This document shows, one piece after another, positions 22,284-33,533 of a DNA stretch of 64,000 bases. The stretch is taken from assembly GCA_029717555.1 (NCBI GenBank), contig JAMDHS010000016.1, positions 186,001 to 250,000 of the forward strand, written 5' to 3'. A program made the translations under genes and the position numbers. The notes below the pieces were generated by a model. It had not been told where the DNA came from. It did not search any database and saw nothing but the letters and a program-made list of their open reading frames with translations. The DNA is from Peribolospora baueri. Lineage: Eukaryota > Basidiomycota > Peribolosporomycetes > Peribolosporales > Peribolosporaceae. Position 1 is the first letter of the stretch. Each line of letters begins with the position of its first letter.

Positions 22284-23371
22284 GGTCCTTTCCTTTCGTG
22301 TTGGGGAAACTGCGTGGGGGATTAAGTCTGGTCGAATCTCGTGCGTCTCGCTCTAGTTCGATGACGCTCCGCCGGGAAAAAGGCTAAGTAGGGGGAAGCG
22401 AAAGGGAAATACGAAGAGATAAAGAACGGGAAAGAAACGAGATGCTGTGCGTATCGACACAATCTTCGACGGTGGCGGTCGTTTCCCAAGAACGACGAGC
22501 ATTGGCTGGCTGGCTGACCTAGAAGGATCGAATCATCGAAACTGCGGCGGGGTAAGAAGATCCCGACACTCGATATTAATAAACCGCATGATAATGGACG
22601 GGGCTCAAACAATTACCCCGGATTGTAGTGGCGTCACGTGGGGCTTCCCCCACCCCTGCCAAGTCGGGTCGCATCGACCGATCGATAGACCCGTTCGACG
22701 TGACGCCAGCAGCCCGTCGTCCGTCAGAGTGGAATAGCATGCACCATCATCGTTCATAAGCCGAGACAGGCGGCGCATAAAACGAAGTACAGTAGCTCTT
22801 GCACCGGTCTCCAGCGCCCCGGCTGACCGGGCCGACGGATATCATAGGCGGAGCGGGCAAGAAGGGGAATAGAAAGGATGACGAGGGAAGACGCCGTGCT
22901 CGAATCGGCACAGCGGAAGAAGAATGTGAGAGGCGACGACCCCTCAGGAGAGTGAGCGGTAAGGCAAGAGGGAATAGTGGTGATAGAAGAGCACAGGTGG
23001 CCGGTCGTGTTAGGACCGTGGGGCCGAAAGCGGACGGGGTCGTCAGATAGGCCACCAGATGGTGGACGTAAGAGGGGAGGGCAAAAAGGATAAATGGATG
23101 GTATCGAGAAGCACAAAAGAAGGTAGAAGAAGGAATCGGTGGGTAGAAGGAAAGATGAGAAAGGCAGTTCCGAGGGCAGAAAAAGGCAAAGTTGGGGAAG
23201 GGACAGGAGGTCGGTGTGGGCAGTGAGTGGGACCGCGAGGAAGCGGCGAAGGAAGGAGACCCTGGCGAAGCGGGCGGCAAAAAAAGGAGACGCGGATATG
23301 AAGAGACGAAGAGAGATGGAGAAAGAGGGCGGAAGCAAAGGGAAAACGGCAAGCGCGGCGCTCCAACCGAA
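22284..23371. other. Intergenic: FGGY kinase promoter and four-TM gene 3' flank
   Basis: This 1088 bp stretch holds the FGGY promoter and the 3' UTR of the next gene. A CACGTG E-box core (in GTCACGTGGGG, about 22630-22640) lies ~350 bp upstream of the kinase start. The 22850-23370 part is strongly purine-rich on the plus strand. No gene was recognised. Confidence 0.45.
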
Positions 23372-24715
23372 TCAGATCTTGTTGGACAAGCGAGAGTAGT
23401 CGATGAGACCGTCATCATCTCCCGCTGCCTCTTCCTCTCCGATCTGCCACCCTCCCTCCTCCTCGTCCCTGCTCAGCGCGCGGTGGTGCGGCGTGGGCAT
23501 GCCCGTATGAGCGGGAGCGGGTTCGTGCACAACGCCGCCTCCGTCCTCAAGCGAACCGTAGCCGTGGGCAGCGCGGCTGGGGCCGTCGCCGCGGTGGAAG
23601 AGGGAAGCGGTACGGCGGGAGGTACGCGTAGACGCCCTCGAGGCGCGGGAGAGTGCCCGCTGGAGCGGAGAGCTGTCCGGGCCAGAATTCCCCCGGCGCT
23701 CCGTCATGGGCGCAGGAGGGGAAGAAGCAGAGTCACGGACAACGCGGGAGAAGGAATCGCGCGAGAGGTGGTCGTGGGCGCGCTTGCCAGTTTCCCACAT
23801 GGGCTCGGAGAGGACGTCTTGGTCTGGTAGGGGGTGCAAAGACGCGGTCAAGGCGAACACGCGCCGGAAGACGCGGTCAAGTGAGCACATGCGCGTCCAA
23901 CTTTGCTTGACTTCGATGATGGCGCTGGAGGGGACAGCTTGGCGCCACTCACCGTGGTATAGGAAGATGTAGACGGTGGTTGCCGTCTCGATAAACCAGA
24001 GCGCAACCTGAAGACCAAAAGTGGTGTAGGCGAGGGGGACAACCCAGTTGATGAGGTCGCAGACATGGTTGAACGAACTGGGCTTGGGGTAGTGCCAGTA
24101 CCCGTCCCAGAGGCAGTTCTCATAGCCTAAGGGCGAAGGAAAAGGATAGACGGTGAGAAAAGCGGCAAGTGGACGGGCGCGTACGCGCTTGGAGCGGCGC
24201 GGGGAGACTCACCCCTCAAGTCGGACGCGTATGCCAAGGCGCCGCTGACCCAGAGGACGCACATGGTGAACTGGAACATGAGCTCGGTGCGCGTCTCCAC
24301 GAGGAGCCAGAGGAAAGAGCCGGGGCGAAGGAGATGCATCTTGTAGAGGAGGGGAAGACCAAAGTTGTAGTTGAAGTAGATGATGGGGGTGAAGATGCCG
24401 AGGACGATCATGAAGATACACGAGCCCCAGGAGGGGGGGATGGAAGGCTGGTGCGAGTTGTACCACTGCGAGCGGATAGACGGCGAGTCAGCGTCACGGA
24501 CGCGCAGAACGCAGGCGGGAGGGAACTGGACTGACCTGAACAACCAAGATGGCCATGATGGCGCTAGCCAAGCTGAAGACGCAGACGAGCGACGAGAACA
24601 AGAAGCGCATAGCGAGGAGGAAGCGCGGGTGGACGGACCTGTAACGGCGGTCGTCGACGGCCGTCTGGGGCTCGTCCACGATCCGGGCGTTCCCTTTTCC
24701 GCGTCTGCCGAACAT
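23372..24715 (-). CDS. Four-transmembrane (MARVEL-like) membrane protein of unknown function
   Basis: Four exons (24715-24536, 24465-24213, 24126-23953, 23823-23372) encode 352 residues. There are four clear membrane segments: FLFSSLVCVFSLASAIMAIL, FMIVLGIFTPIIYF, FTMCVLWVSGALAYA and LAYTTFGLQVALWFIETATT. A short extracytoplasmic loop between TM3 and TM4 contains YENCLWDGYWHYP. The arrangement and the Asp/Cys loop resemble MARVEL-type fungal proteins of the plasma membrane, but I cannot name a family firmly. A ~150-residue hydrophilic tail, rich in Arg/Ser and then acidic, ends DYSRLSNKI. The long C/T-rich leader upstream of 24715 suggests strong expression. Confidence 0.8.
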
Positions 24716-25472
24716 GACTGTCGATGTGGGGTGCTCTCGTCTTTTTCGTCTCGCACCGGCCTCGGGACGCCGGGAGTGGGAGGTCGAGGGCAAAGAGGGG
24801 GGGTGGTCGGAAGGGAGGGAGAGCGTAAGGGAAGGTGGGGGGGAGGTAGGGTGAGGTGGGGGATGGAGGGGGAGAAGTCGTCGGGAAATGAGGGGGAGGG
24901 GGAAGTAGGGGCGTTAGCGAGAAAGAAAGAGCGTGACGACGATGAAGGAGGAAAGAAAAGGCGGGGCGGGGGAGAAGGAGAGAAGGAGAAGCGGGGCAGG
25001 CGAACGCGGAGGCAGGCTGCGGCTGCTGCGGCATGGCAGACGCCAGACGGGCTATCCCCGCTTGACGCCGTCTGCCCCACCGGAAGCGCGAGGAGGACGG
25101 ATGTGCGTGGCTGCTGCGGCAGCGGCTGCTCTTTGGTCGCTGCGGCAGCCACGGTCCCGGAAGGGGCATGGGGACATAGATAGGCAGACGATTGCGGGCA
25201 TGTAGCCGAAAGCGAAGTGAAGGAGGTCAGATAGGATAGGAGGAGTGAGGGGGGCAATGTGCAGTGCAATGCAGTGTGTACAAGTCCGTATAGACAGGCA
25301 AAGGGCGTCGTGGACTGGACAGCCGGATGTACGTATGTGCATGTGCCGGCGGTTGCTGTGTATACTGACTGTACCGACGTACACACACATCCATCTTCTG
25401 ACCGCCAAGTCGTCCGATCACACCCTCTTCCGCTCACATCTCCACCTCCACCAACTCCCAGCTTGGTAGCGT
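24716..25472. promoter_or_regulatory. Divergent intergenic region between the four-TM gene and the SDR gene
   Basis: This 757 bp region holds two promoters. Read toward the minus gene it has a very long C/T-rich leader (24740-25010). The part nearer the SDR gene has alternating ACGT/GTAC and CACACA short repeats (25325-25395). No ORF is convincing. Confidence 0.45.
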
Positions 25473-27501
25473 ATGTTCGTTCTCCTCAACTGCCTTCGTA
25501 CCCCGCTCAGATCCTTCGCTCTTCCTTCCTCCGTCAGCCCCCTCTTCCGCTCTCGTCTCCCTCACTCGCGCCCCTTCTCCACCACTTTGGTCAAGCTCGA
25601 CGGAATGGCAAGCGTCTTTAGCTCCTCCAGGCTCCACGATAAGGTCGTGCTCATCACCGGCGCTGGAGATGGCATTGGAAAGGCGAGTCAGGACGACCGG
25701 CACGCGAGACGAAGCGAAGCGAAACGAAACGAACGCCATAGAAAGCGAGGCAGCTGAACTCCTTCGCCCGCCCTTGCCCCCTCATCCCGTCGTCAGGCCA
25801 CTGCGCTGCTGTTCGCAAAGGTAAGCTGTCCATGCAGTGTCCGAATCAAAGTCGATCAGAAGGAAGGAGGACAGCAAGGAAGCAAAGAACATATGGAACA
25901 AGGCACCGTTGACAACCGGCATCTTCTCCACCTCGCTCCGTTCTCCGCAGGCCGGCGCCAACGTTATATTGACGGCGCGCAACCAGGAAAAGCTGAACAA
26001 GGCCGTCGCCGAAGCGGAGCAGGCTAACAAGCAAGGCGGCTCCGGTCACGGCGGCAAGTGCGTTGGCGTCACGTTGGACGTTCAGGACCGCAAAGCCGTC
26101 GACAGTCTGCTGGACAGAGTCCCTGAAGGGCTGAGGCAGGTGGACGTGCTGGGTGAGTGGACGGTCGCCGGAGAGCGACAAGTGGACCAGTCTGCAGAGA
26201 CGCGCTCAAAACATGTTTCTCCCTGTCTCCTCTCTCTTTTCTCGTCCGTGTCGTCGTCCCTATCTCCTTCGTGCCCTCTATCTCTTGTCGTCCACAACCT
26301 AGTCAACAACGCCGGCCTCGTTTTCGGCGTCGAAAAGGTCGGAGACATCAACCCAGACGAGATTGATACCATGTACCAGACCAACGTGAGACTTATTTCG
26401 TACAAGAATCATACTCTCCCAACCCGGTGCGATTGGACTAGGCCTGACAATGTCTTGTTTTCCAGGTTCTCGGCCTCATCCGCCTCACACAGCTCTTCGT
26501 TAGAGGTATGCAGTCTACCCCGTCGATAGCCAACTAATTGAAGCGGACTTCAACTGACCCCAACACGTCCGCCTCGGTCCTGCTACAGAGTTCAAGAAGC
26601 GCAACAGCGGCCACATCATCCAACTCGGCTCGGTGGCCGGTCGTGAGGCTTATCCTGGTAAGCACGTTTCCGGCGCCTTTCCTTTGGTTATGATCGCCCC
26701 TCATCGGCGCCGTTTTCCTCTTCGTTTGGCCGCGCAATAGGCGGTTCTATTTACTGTTCGACCAAGGTCAGTCAAGAAGTGCCGGCGGACCCGTTCCTCT
26801 TTCATGATGAGACTAGGGCGTGTGCTCATCGACCGATTTTACTGGTTTCTTCCAACGTCGGTCCTCCAGGCTGCCCTGCGCGCATTCACGAGCGCTATGA
26901 TGAAGGAACTGGTGAACACCAAGATCAGGGTCACTGAGGTCCAGCCTGGCATGGTAGAGACGAGTGAGCGACGACTTAGTTGCGCTACGTGAGGGTGAGC
27001 GACCACACTGCCGACCTCGCTCACGATTCTCATGTTCTGCCATCGACCGGCATCACAGACTTCTCTGTGACTCGCTTCAGGGGAGATAAGGCCACCGCGG
27101 ACAAGGTGTACGAGGGCATTGAGCCATTGACCGGCGATGGTGAGTCGTTGCCTTCCCTTTATTTCCATTCGAATCAATTAAGGAGTATTTCTAGCGAGCG
27201 GTTCGCTGCGACACGCGACGCTCCGATCCTTTCGACCGCATATCGCGATTCTGATCCATTCGTCGTCCCTCTAGATATCGCCGAGGAGATCGTCTGGGCA
27301 GCGAGCAGGCCTGCTCACGTCAACATCGCCGAGACGTTCGTCCTCCCCGTCAACCAGGTGAGCTGGCTTCCCGTGCGCTCGCGCGGTGAACATGCATGCT
27401 TTCCCGCACGCCACACGTAACTTTGTCTTATTTCCGTTTATCTATTCTCGCCCAACCCACACCAGGCTTCGCCGTACCATGTGCACAGGGACACCAAGTG
27501 A
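25473..27501 (+). CDS. Short-chain dehydrogenase/reductase (YMR226C-like NADP-dependent hydroxy-acid dehydrogenase)
   Basis: Eleven exons (25473-25682, 25797-25820, 25951-26152, 26303-26385, 26466-26505, 26589-26657, 26741-26766, 26870-26963, 27059-27139, 27275-27357, 27466-27501) encode 315 residues. The Rossmann motif is TGAGDGIGKATALLFAK, then VNNAG, QLGSVAGREAYP and the catalytic YCSTK; the end RFRGDKATADKVYEG and AEEIVWAASRP places it with yeast YMR226C, which oxidises serine and related 3-hydroxy acids. The first 44 residues are Arg/Ser/Leu-rich (RPFSTTLVK) like a mitochondrial presequence; the second in-frame ATG at 25605 gives the usual cytosolic length (271). Intron 1 uses a GC donor (AAG|GCGAGT), required to keep phase; exons 2 and 7 are only 24 and 26 nt. 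Confidence 0.92.
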
Positions 27502-28162
27502 TGACAAGAGAAGTTGGAGGGGTGGCAGTAGTCCCGTCGGAAGGGGTGGTGTTGCTCTCGTCTGAACTTTTTAAATGCTAGAATCCTGTCGTCCGTAGTT
27601 CAATAATCAATCATACAGGAACATGGATCATCATCATCACCACTCCTTCTTTATGATTCCCCCCAACAGCAAGCGAGTCTGCAGGGATTGAGGCGCTTCT
27701 GGACGTCGAACTTGCGCGCGCGTGTGTCTGATACGTCTAACACGACTTGCTGCGACACACTGGGAGGGTGGCGAAATCGACATACGTAGCACTGCCGTCG
27801 TGACCTCCCCTCTCGGCCTGCTACCCCCCCCCCCCCAACCTCCCCTGCTTTCTCTGATGTCCTCCTTGCACCACCCTCCTAGGCATTCCCGCGCAGTCGC
27901 TATTAGTCCTGTTGACCCCAGCCCCTTCCCCTATCGGACCCTCCTCACTCTCGTTGTTCACTCTCTCCGTCTTACCGCCGGACACACCATCCCGTAGCAC
28001 TTGCTTTCCCACGGCAGCTACCGCAGCTCAGTCTTTACGCCGCACCAGGCCTGTATACGGACTTTTAGGTAGATTAATCGATCAATCGATCACTCCTTCC
28101 GTCTCTCCCACTTGCAGAGCGGAGAGACGACAAAAAACAAAAAGCCAAGGTCAGAGAGAGAA
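27502..28162. other. Intergenic: SDR 3' flank and MET22 promoter
   Basis: This 661 bp stretch contains CAT trinucleotides (27620-27640), a run of about 13 C residues (27825-27838) and a C/T-rich tract ahead of MET22. No gene was recognised. Confidence 0.45.
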
Positions 28163-29731
28163 ATGTCGCTCGCCCTCGAGACAAAGGTGGCCGTGTCCGC
28201 GGTCCTGCGCGCCTGCGGGCTCGCGCAGAGCGTGTTCCACAAACTTGTCACCGAGGAGACGATCACGAAGAAAGACAAGAGTCCGGTCACTGGTGAGCGA
28301 GATCGCTTTGCGCAGGTCGGAGGGAAGGAAGGAAGGGAGGGAGGGAGGATAGAGGGAGGGACTGAAAGCCGTTCCGGTCGCTCTGGCTCTTTCTTTCCGT
28401 GTCGTCTGTCTGTGCTGTTCCAGTTGCCGACTACTCCGCCCAGGCGGTCATCAACACTGTCCTCGCCACTCACTTCCCCTCCGATCCCATCGTGGGCGAG
28501 GAGGACTCGTCCGACCTACGCTCAGACGCCTCTGCTCCCCTGAGGGCCAAGATATGCGAGCTCGCTAACGCCGCGCTGGCCAAGCCCGAGGAGGACTGCC
28601 CGGCCGTCGGCGGGCAGGAGAACAAGTGGGGGACGGAGATGAGGACCGAGGCCCAGCTTTTGGAAGCCATCGATAGGGGAAGCTATCAGGGAGGAAACAA
28701 AGGTCGTGAGTGTCTGCCTCACCTATCTCGCACCTCAACGGACATGGAAAGTCTGAGGCGAGCTGAATGGTCACTAGCGTCGCTCGCAGCGTCCACCGTC
28801 GTCTGTGTTCGACGCCCCCAAACGCCTGGCGTCGATCCCTGTCGAGTGACAGCAGGAGCCCTCAACTGACGGCACACTTTGTTCCTTCATGTCCAGGCAT
28901 GTGGGCGCTTGACCCCATCGATGGCACCAAAGGCTTCCTTCGTGGCGGGCAATATGCCGTGTGCCTCGCTCTGATCGTCGACGGACAGGTCCAGCTCGGC
29001 GTCATGGGCTGCCCGAACCTGCCGGTCGACGTTGAGAAGAAGGACGGCGAGAAGGGCGTCATCTTTGTTGCGGCCAAGGGCACTGGAGCGTTCCAGGTAA
29101 GGATATCGCTCGCCTGGATGGACTTGAAAGGATTTTAGACACCTAAACCAAACCCCTTCTCTGCCGACTTTGTAGCGGTCTTTCACCTCACCCACCCTAC
29201 ACCCGATTTCCATGCCCCCAGTCACCTCCCTGTCTGATGCCACCTTCTGCGAGTCCGTAGAAGCTGGCCACAGCTCCCACGACGACAACGCCAAGATTGC
29301 CCATTTGCTCGGCATCACCCGCGAGCCGGTGCGCATGGACAGCCAGGCAAAGTACGGTAGCATCGCTCGAGGAGATGGCAACATCTACTTGCGGCTGCCC
29401 GTGGGCGACGGGAGCTACCAGGAGAAGATCTGGGTACGCTGCGCTTGTCTCCTTCCGTCATCACTCTTCTCGTTTGCCTGTTTCCTTATCTCGTACTTTG
29501 CTCATCCCCCGTTCCCTCTCCTCGCTTTCCCATCTTCAGGACCACGCGTCAGGCGCGCTTCTCGTCGCCGAAGCGGGCGGCCTCGTGACCGACCTCTTCG
29601 GCCGACCTCTCGACTTTGGTCGCGGGCGCACGCTCAGCGCCAACAAGGGTGTCGTCGCCGCTCGCAAGGACGTTCATCCAAAGGTCATCGAGGCTGTCAA
29701 GGAAGTCATCGGCGACCGCTTCTCTAAGTGA
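28163..29731 (+). CDS. MET22: 3'(2'),5'-bisphosphate nucleotidase (HAL2/MET22)
   Basis: Five exons (28163-28292, 28424-28702, 28897-29096, 29176-29433, 29540-29731) encode 352 residues, the normal length (yeast 357). The enzyme removes the 3'-phosphate from PAP during sulfate assimilation and is the salt-sensitive target of lithium and sodium. Its inositol-monophosphatase fold is shown by PIVGEEDSSDL, the metal-binding WALDPIDGTKGFL (Asp 142, 145) and WDHASGALLVAEAGG near the C-terminus; MDSQAKYG is typical of this subfamily. All catalytic motifs are intact. Confidence 0.95.
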
Positions 29732-30484
29732 GAGGTGCCGTCGCCTCATTCCCCTTCTTAACCTCACCTTGGAAAACTCGCTACTGGACAATCCCCTGTA
29801 CATCATGCTAGTGATATGCAGGAACGGCTGCACTTTTTTCTTTCTTCTCTTCTGTGGAGAATCGATAACTGCACGCGTGGTATAACATGGGAGCGACGGT
29901 TGGCTTTTTGTCTTGGAACACCCGTCCGCGATGACTTTCGTAAGAAGACAAAATACCAGACGCTGGCTAGAGTGGATTTTTGTGAGGGCATGTACAATGT
30001 CACGTGGCATAACGGCATGAGCACCCGTGAGCCTTCTGGGGCGCTCCCAACCTCCTATCTATCTACCACGATATCTCTACCTCATTTCAGAAGAAGCGCT
30101 CTGCCCACAGCTTCTTCACGACGTCTATGGCCAAGGAGCGTTGACGCTGCGCGCCGAGGGACCGTACACCGAGTAGTTGTCCGAAATCTGCCTTTGGGGT
30201 TCGGCGGGCGCCTCTGGAGCGTGACACTCATCGGACCAGGCCACCTACTTAGACGGCCCCGGTCGTCCATGCCACCGGCGGCCCGGCATTTAGCCACTAA
30301 CGATAAACGCTGACGACGACAAGCCGTTCCAGATCCTGACCTAGCAGCAGGACCGGCGTCGCTTTTGAACTGGATTCTACGTGAAATCGACGACGTTCTG
30401 CCCTTTTCGACGCACTGCTTTCAAGGCCTCGTCTAGCAGTCACCTTTCATCACGCCCACGTTCACGGCTAGCATCGCTCGTAAA
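29732..30484. other. Intergenic: MET22 3' flank and lipid-kinase-like promoter
   Basis: This 753 bp stretch has slightly lower G+C than the genes around it. ORFs here show no domain or coding bias. No tRNA, repeat or transposon end is visible. Confidence 0.45.
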
Positions 30485-32108
30485 ATGTCTTCCCTTACCT
30501 CTACTTCACCGATTCACGTTGTCCTCAACGAAGCGGCCGGTCACAACCTGGGCGGCGCGCTGCTCGAGTCTCATGTGGTCCCTCGGATCGAGGCTGCCGG
30601 ACGACGCGCTAGGGTGTGGAGGACGGAACGGGCCGGCGACGGGGCTAGAATCGGCCATGAGTTGCTGAAGGAGTGGCAGATAGAGGGGAGCATCGGCCGT
30701 CGGACTCTCGACATTGTCGTCCTGGGCGGTGATGGCACCACCCATGAGCTCGTCAACGGATTTCTGCTCGAGCGAGAGCGAAAAGTCCGAGAAGACGGAC
30801 AACGAGACGCTCCGGACGGCATCGAGAGCCGACTGCGAACGTCTGGGATACCTCAGGTCGAGCTGGCCATAGTGCCCACCGGAACGGCCAACGCTCTTTT
30901 TGCCTCGCTCTACCCTCCGGATGCAGAGGTGGACGGGAGAGACGAAGTGGCACACAAGTTGCGCTCCCTTGATGCGCTCCTGCTCTCCTCTTCTATGCCC
31001 TCCGCCGCCGATCGCAGTCTACCCTTGTCCCTCGTCGCCGTCAAAACGTTTAGCTCGACCTCGCCGGCTTCAAATACCGTGACCATCTCTCACATCGTCA
31101 CCTCGACTTGTCTTCACGCCGCCATTCTGAACGACTCCGAGGCGCTCAGACAATCCCACCCAGGCATCGAGCGCTTTAAGCTGGCGGCGCAGAAGAATTG
31201 GGACCGGTGGTATTACGGCTCTGTCAAGCTGCTGCCCTATTCTGACCAGGACACTTCCCGACGTACGATCAAACGATACCATCCGAAGACGGGAGAATTC
31301 ATGGAGTGCCAAGGGGATGAGGGCGGTGAAGGCATCCACCTTGACGGACCGTTCGTCTACTTTGCAGCGCTAACCGTCGATAGGCTGGAATCTCACTTCG
31401 TTCCCGCACCGTTCTCCAAGCCGACGAGTCGTCGCCCAACGTCATCCTCAAGGATTTCAGACGCTCCTGGACGACTTTCTATTGATGCCGACCGCAATGT
31501 GGAAAAGGCGCCAGAGCGGCTGTACAGGCCTGCCGAAGCGGTGGACGTGGTGATCGTCCGACCTTTGAGGGACCCATTGGTGCGCGCTCTCTTGCCGCCC
31601 GCCTCCGTGGGCGGACAAGTCGTGACCGCCACGGATGAAGCCACGGCCCAAGCTCGCACCCAGTTTTCCGCTCGACGCTTGGGGAGACTGACAGCTGGGA
31701 TGTACGACCGGGGGAAGCATATCCACCTCACCTACCCGGATCGTCCTTCTCTGACCGCGTCGTCAGGTTTGGCTTTTGATGATCCCCGCGACGGCCGGGG
31801 TGAGGACGAGCTGGAGCTGGAGGAAAGAGGAGAGGGAGAGCCAGTCGTGGAGTATTACCGCATTGGAGGGTTCGAGTGGCTACCGGTGAGTTGGCCAACT
31901 CTGATCACGATGCCGTTCTTCCCCTCTAAAAATTGATGGATCTATCTTGTGCGCGTCCGCCCATCCGTAGAACTCATCGGACGACCGCGCACATCTAGCC
32001 TGCATGGATGGCACCGTGGTTTATTCCTCTAAGGCCTCGGCCGGGGTGGCGGTGCTACCGAGCGGAAGCGCTGACAATGCCGCAGGCGGGTTTCGGGTCG
32101 CAATCTAG
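30485..32108 (+). CDS. Diacylglycerol/sphingoid-base kinase catalytic-domain protein
   Basis: Exons 30485-31885 and 31971-32108 encode 512 residues. The N-terminal domain has the nucleotide-binding VVLGGDGTTHELVNGF (about residues 78-93) and VPTGTANALFASLY, the two hallmarks of the DAGK_cat/LCB kinase fold (also shared with NAD kinase). It begins directly with the kinase fold (PIHVVLNEAAGH), with no lipid-binding domain, signal or membrane segment. The C-terminal half (KRYHPKTGEFME, RIGGFEWLP, MDGTVVYSSKAS) follows the pattern of the second beta-sandwich domain. Known relatives phosphorylate diacylglycerol, ceramide or sphingoid bases; which substrate is used here cannot be told. Confidence 0.85.
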
Positions 32109-32348
32109 CTAGCGATGGATCATGGAAGTCCAGCGAGGAAAGGAGGGAAACGGCGGAGGGCGTGTTGCGTTTGCCGGTGGAATCACACGTTTGAGATTTT
32201 GCAATACTCGTGCGTAACGAGAGACGTACATGGTTCGAACCACCGAGAATGCGGTCGCTGCTGGAGAATCGGTTTGAACGGTCTGAGAAAATGTTCGGTC
32301 GTGGCTGGACGAGGGCAGTGAGACGAGATGGCGGTGGTGAGGGCCTGT

Positions 32349-32956
32349 TCACGCGACGAACGTTTTTCCCTTGTCATCTTTCTGTTCTCCCTCCTGCTTC
32401 TGAAGCCGCTCCTGCTGATGTTGGAACCCGCTCAGGCCGGTGCCAGGCTGATTGAAGGCTGTATCGCCGTGTTCCGCCCTGTCCCTCGCTTTGAGTCGCT
32501 CCAGCGCCTCCGCTTGGAGGAAGCCGATGTTCCGGCCTTGGGTCAGGCCGATGACGTACATCTTTCCGCCGAAACGGGATATAGTCAACCAAGTGAACGC
32601 GAAAAGGACCGCTTTGAACAAGCGGACAGATCACGGAAAGGCCGAGAATAACTCACCGTAGTGCCCGTCAAAGTGCTCCAGAGGATGAGAGTCAAGGTGC
32701 TCCAAAGGACCACGGGTGCTGGATCGCCTCTGGCCTTCGCACCCCCACGTGCCCTGTGTCGCTCCTCTTCCTCCGCCCTTCGCTGCGCCTCCTGCTGCTG
32801 TTGCTGCTGTTGCTGCTGCTCTTCAGGGTGGGCTGCAGTCGTGGCGGCCCCGCGTGCATGGTATTGCAAGACAGAGTCGCTCAGTCGGGTCATGTACAGT
32901 GCGGAGCTCCGCGAAGCAGGCAAGCACAGGCCGGTTCGAGCGATGAAGGAACTCAT
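32349..32956 (-). CDS. Small membrane protein with a poly-glutamine run, possibly mitochondrial
   Basis: Exons 32956-32657 and 32561-32349 give about 170 residues. I do not recognise the family. The N-terminus (MSSFIARTGLCLPASRSSAL) is basic and acid-free, like a mitochondrial presequence. Residues about 47-56 are nearly all Gln, followed by a charged Glu/Arg stretch. A membrane segment is built from an internal near-repeat (LWSTLTLI, LWSTLTGT). The second exon continues MYVIGLTQGRNIGFLQAEALERLKARD and ends in a polar Gln/Lys tail. The junction (ACG|GTGAGT ... AAAG|ATG) keeps phase but the acceptor is weak, so the model is moderate. Confidence 0.5.
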
Positions 32957-33533
32957 GAATGACGGAGCTGTATGTCGGACTTTTTTCGTCGTTCGGGATG
33001 ACCGTGCCGGAGGATGTTCGTAGTTGGCACTTGGAACACGACGACAAGGCGGCCCGACGAGCGGGGCCGTCTGTCTGTCCAGTTCCGTCCATTGGCGGCC
33101 GGCTGACTGAAAGGAGCGAGAAGAGGGATGATGTGTCAGCGGGCAGCCCTTTTCGTGCGGGAGATGCAAGAGGGCGTGTCATCTGTTGCGCTCTCTTTTC
33201 CAGAAAGGTGTTCAGATCTTTGGTGATGGTCATCACCCGGTTGAGACTCGCGCTTGGGGGAGTCACTGCGGAATTAGGAAGCGGGTACAGGCAGAAGGAG
33301 GCATGACGAGTGGGTAGCTTGCGCTGTGATGGAGGGGAAAAGGTCGGAAGCCTGACGTGGACTCTGGAGCTGCCATTCAGCCCGCGGTGGGTCCATTGAA
33401 GGCCCGGGTTTTCCTTGTCTCATCCTCCTCCTCCATCGCCGAACCCACAACCTTTTTTTTCCCATTCTTTAAACCAAGATTCCTTACATAGAGGTTCCGG
33501 ACTCGCTTGACCAGCGTTCGCCCCCCCTCTTCG
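32957..33533. other. Intergenic between poly-Q protein start and HMG-CoA lyase stop
   Basis: This 577 bp stretch lies between two tandem minus-strand genes. A minus-strand ORF starting MTITKDLNTFLEKRAQQM overlaps it (up to 33266) and could be a 5' exon of the poly-Q gene, but I could find no phase-consistent junction. Confidence 0.4.

Noticed and set aside
22754-23418. Minus-strand ORFs of 194-223 residues rich in Ser/Pro/Phe
   Set aside because: They read the pyrimidine strand of a purine-rich tract and have no domain, no good start context and overlap the last exon of the four-TM gene.
32222-32245. tRNA-like T-loop (TGGTTCGAACCACC)
   Set aside because: The palindromic TTCGAA looks like a B-box on either strand, but the stem bases do not pair and no A-box or acceptor stem fits.
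32823-33266. Minus-strand ORF starting MTITKDLNTFLEKRAQQM as a separate gene or extra 5' exon
   Set aside because: The later part overlaps the poly-Q gene in another frame, no domain is seen and no phase-consistent splice to 32956 was found.
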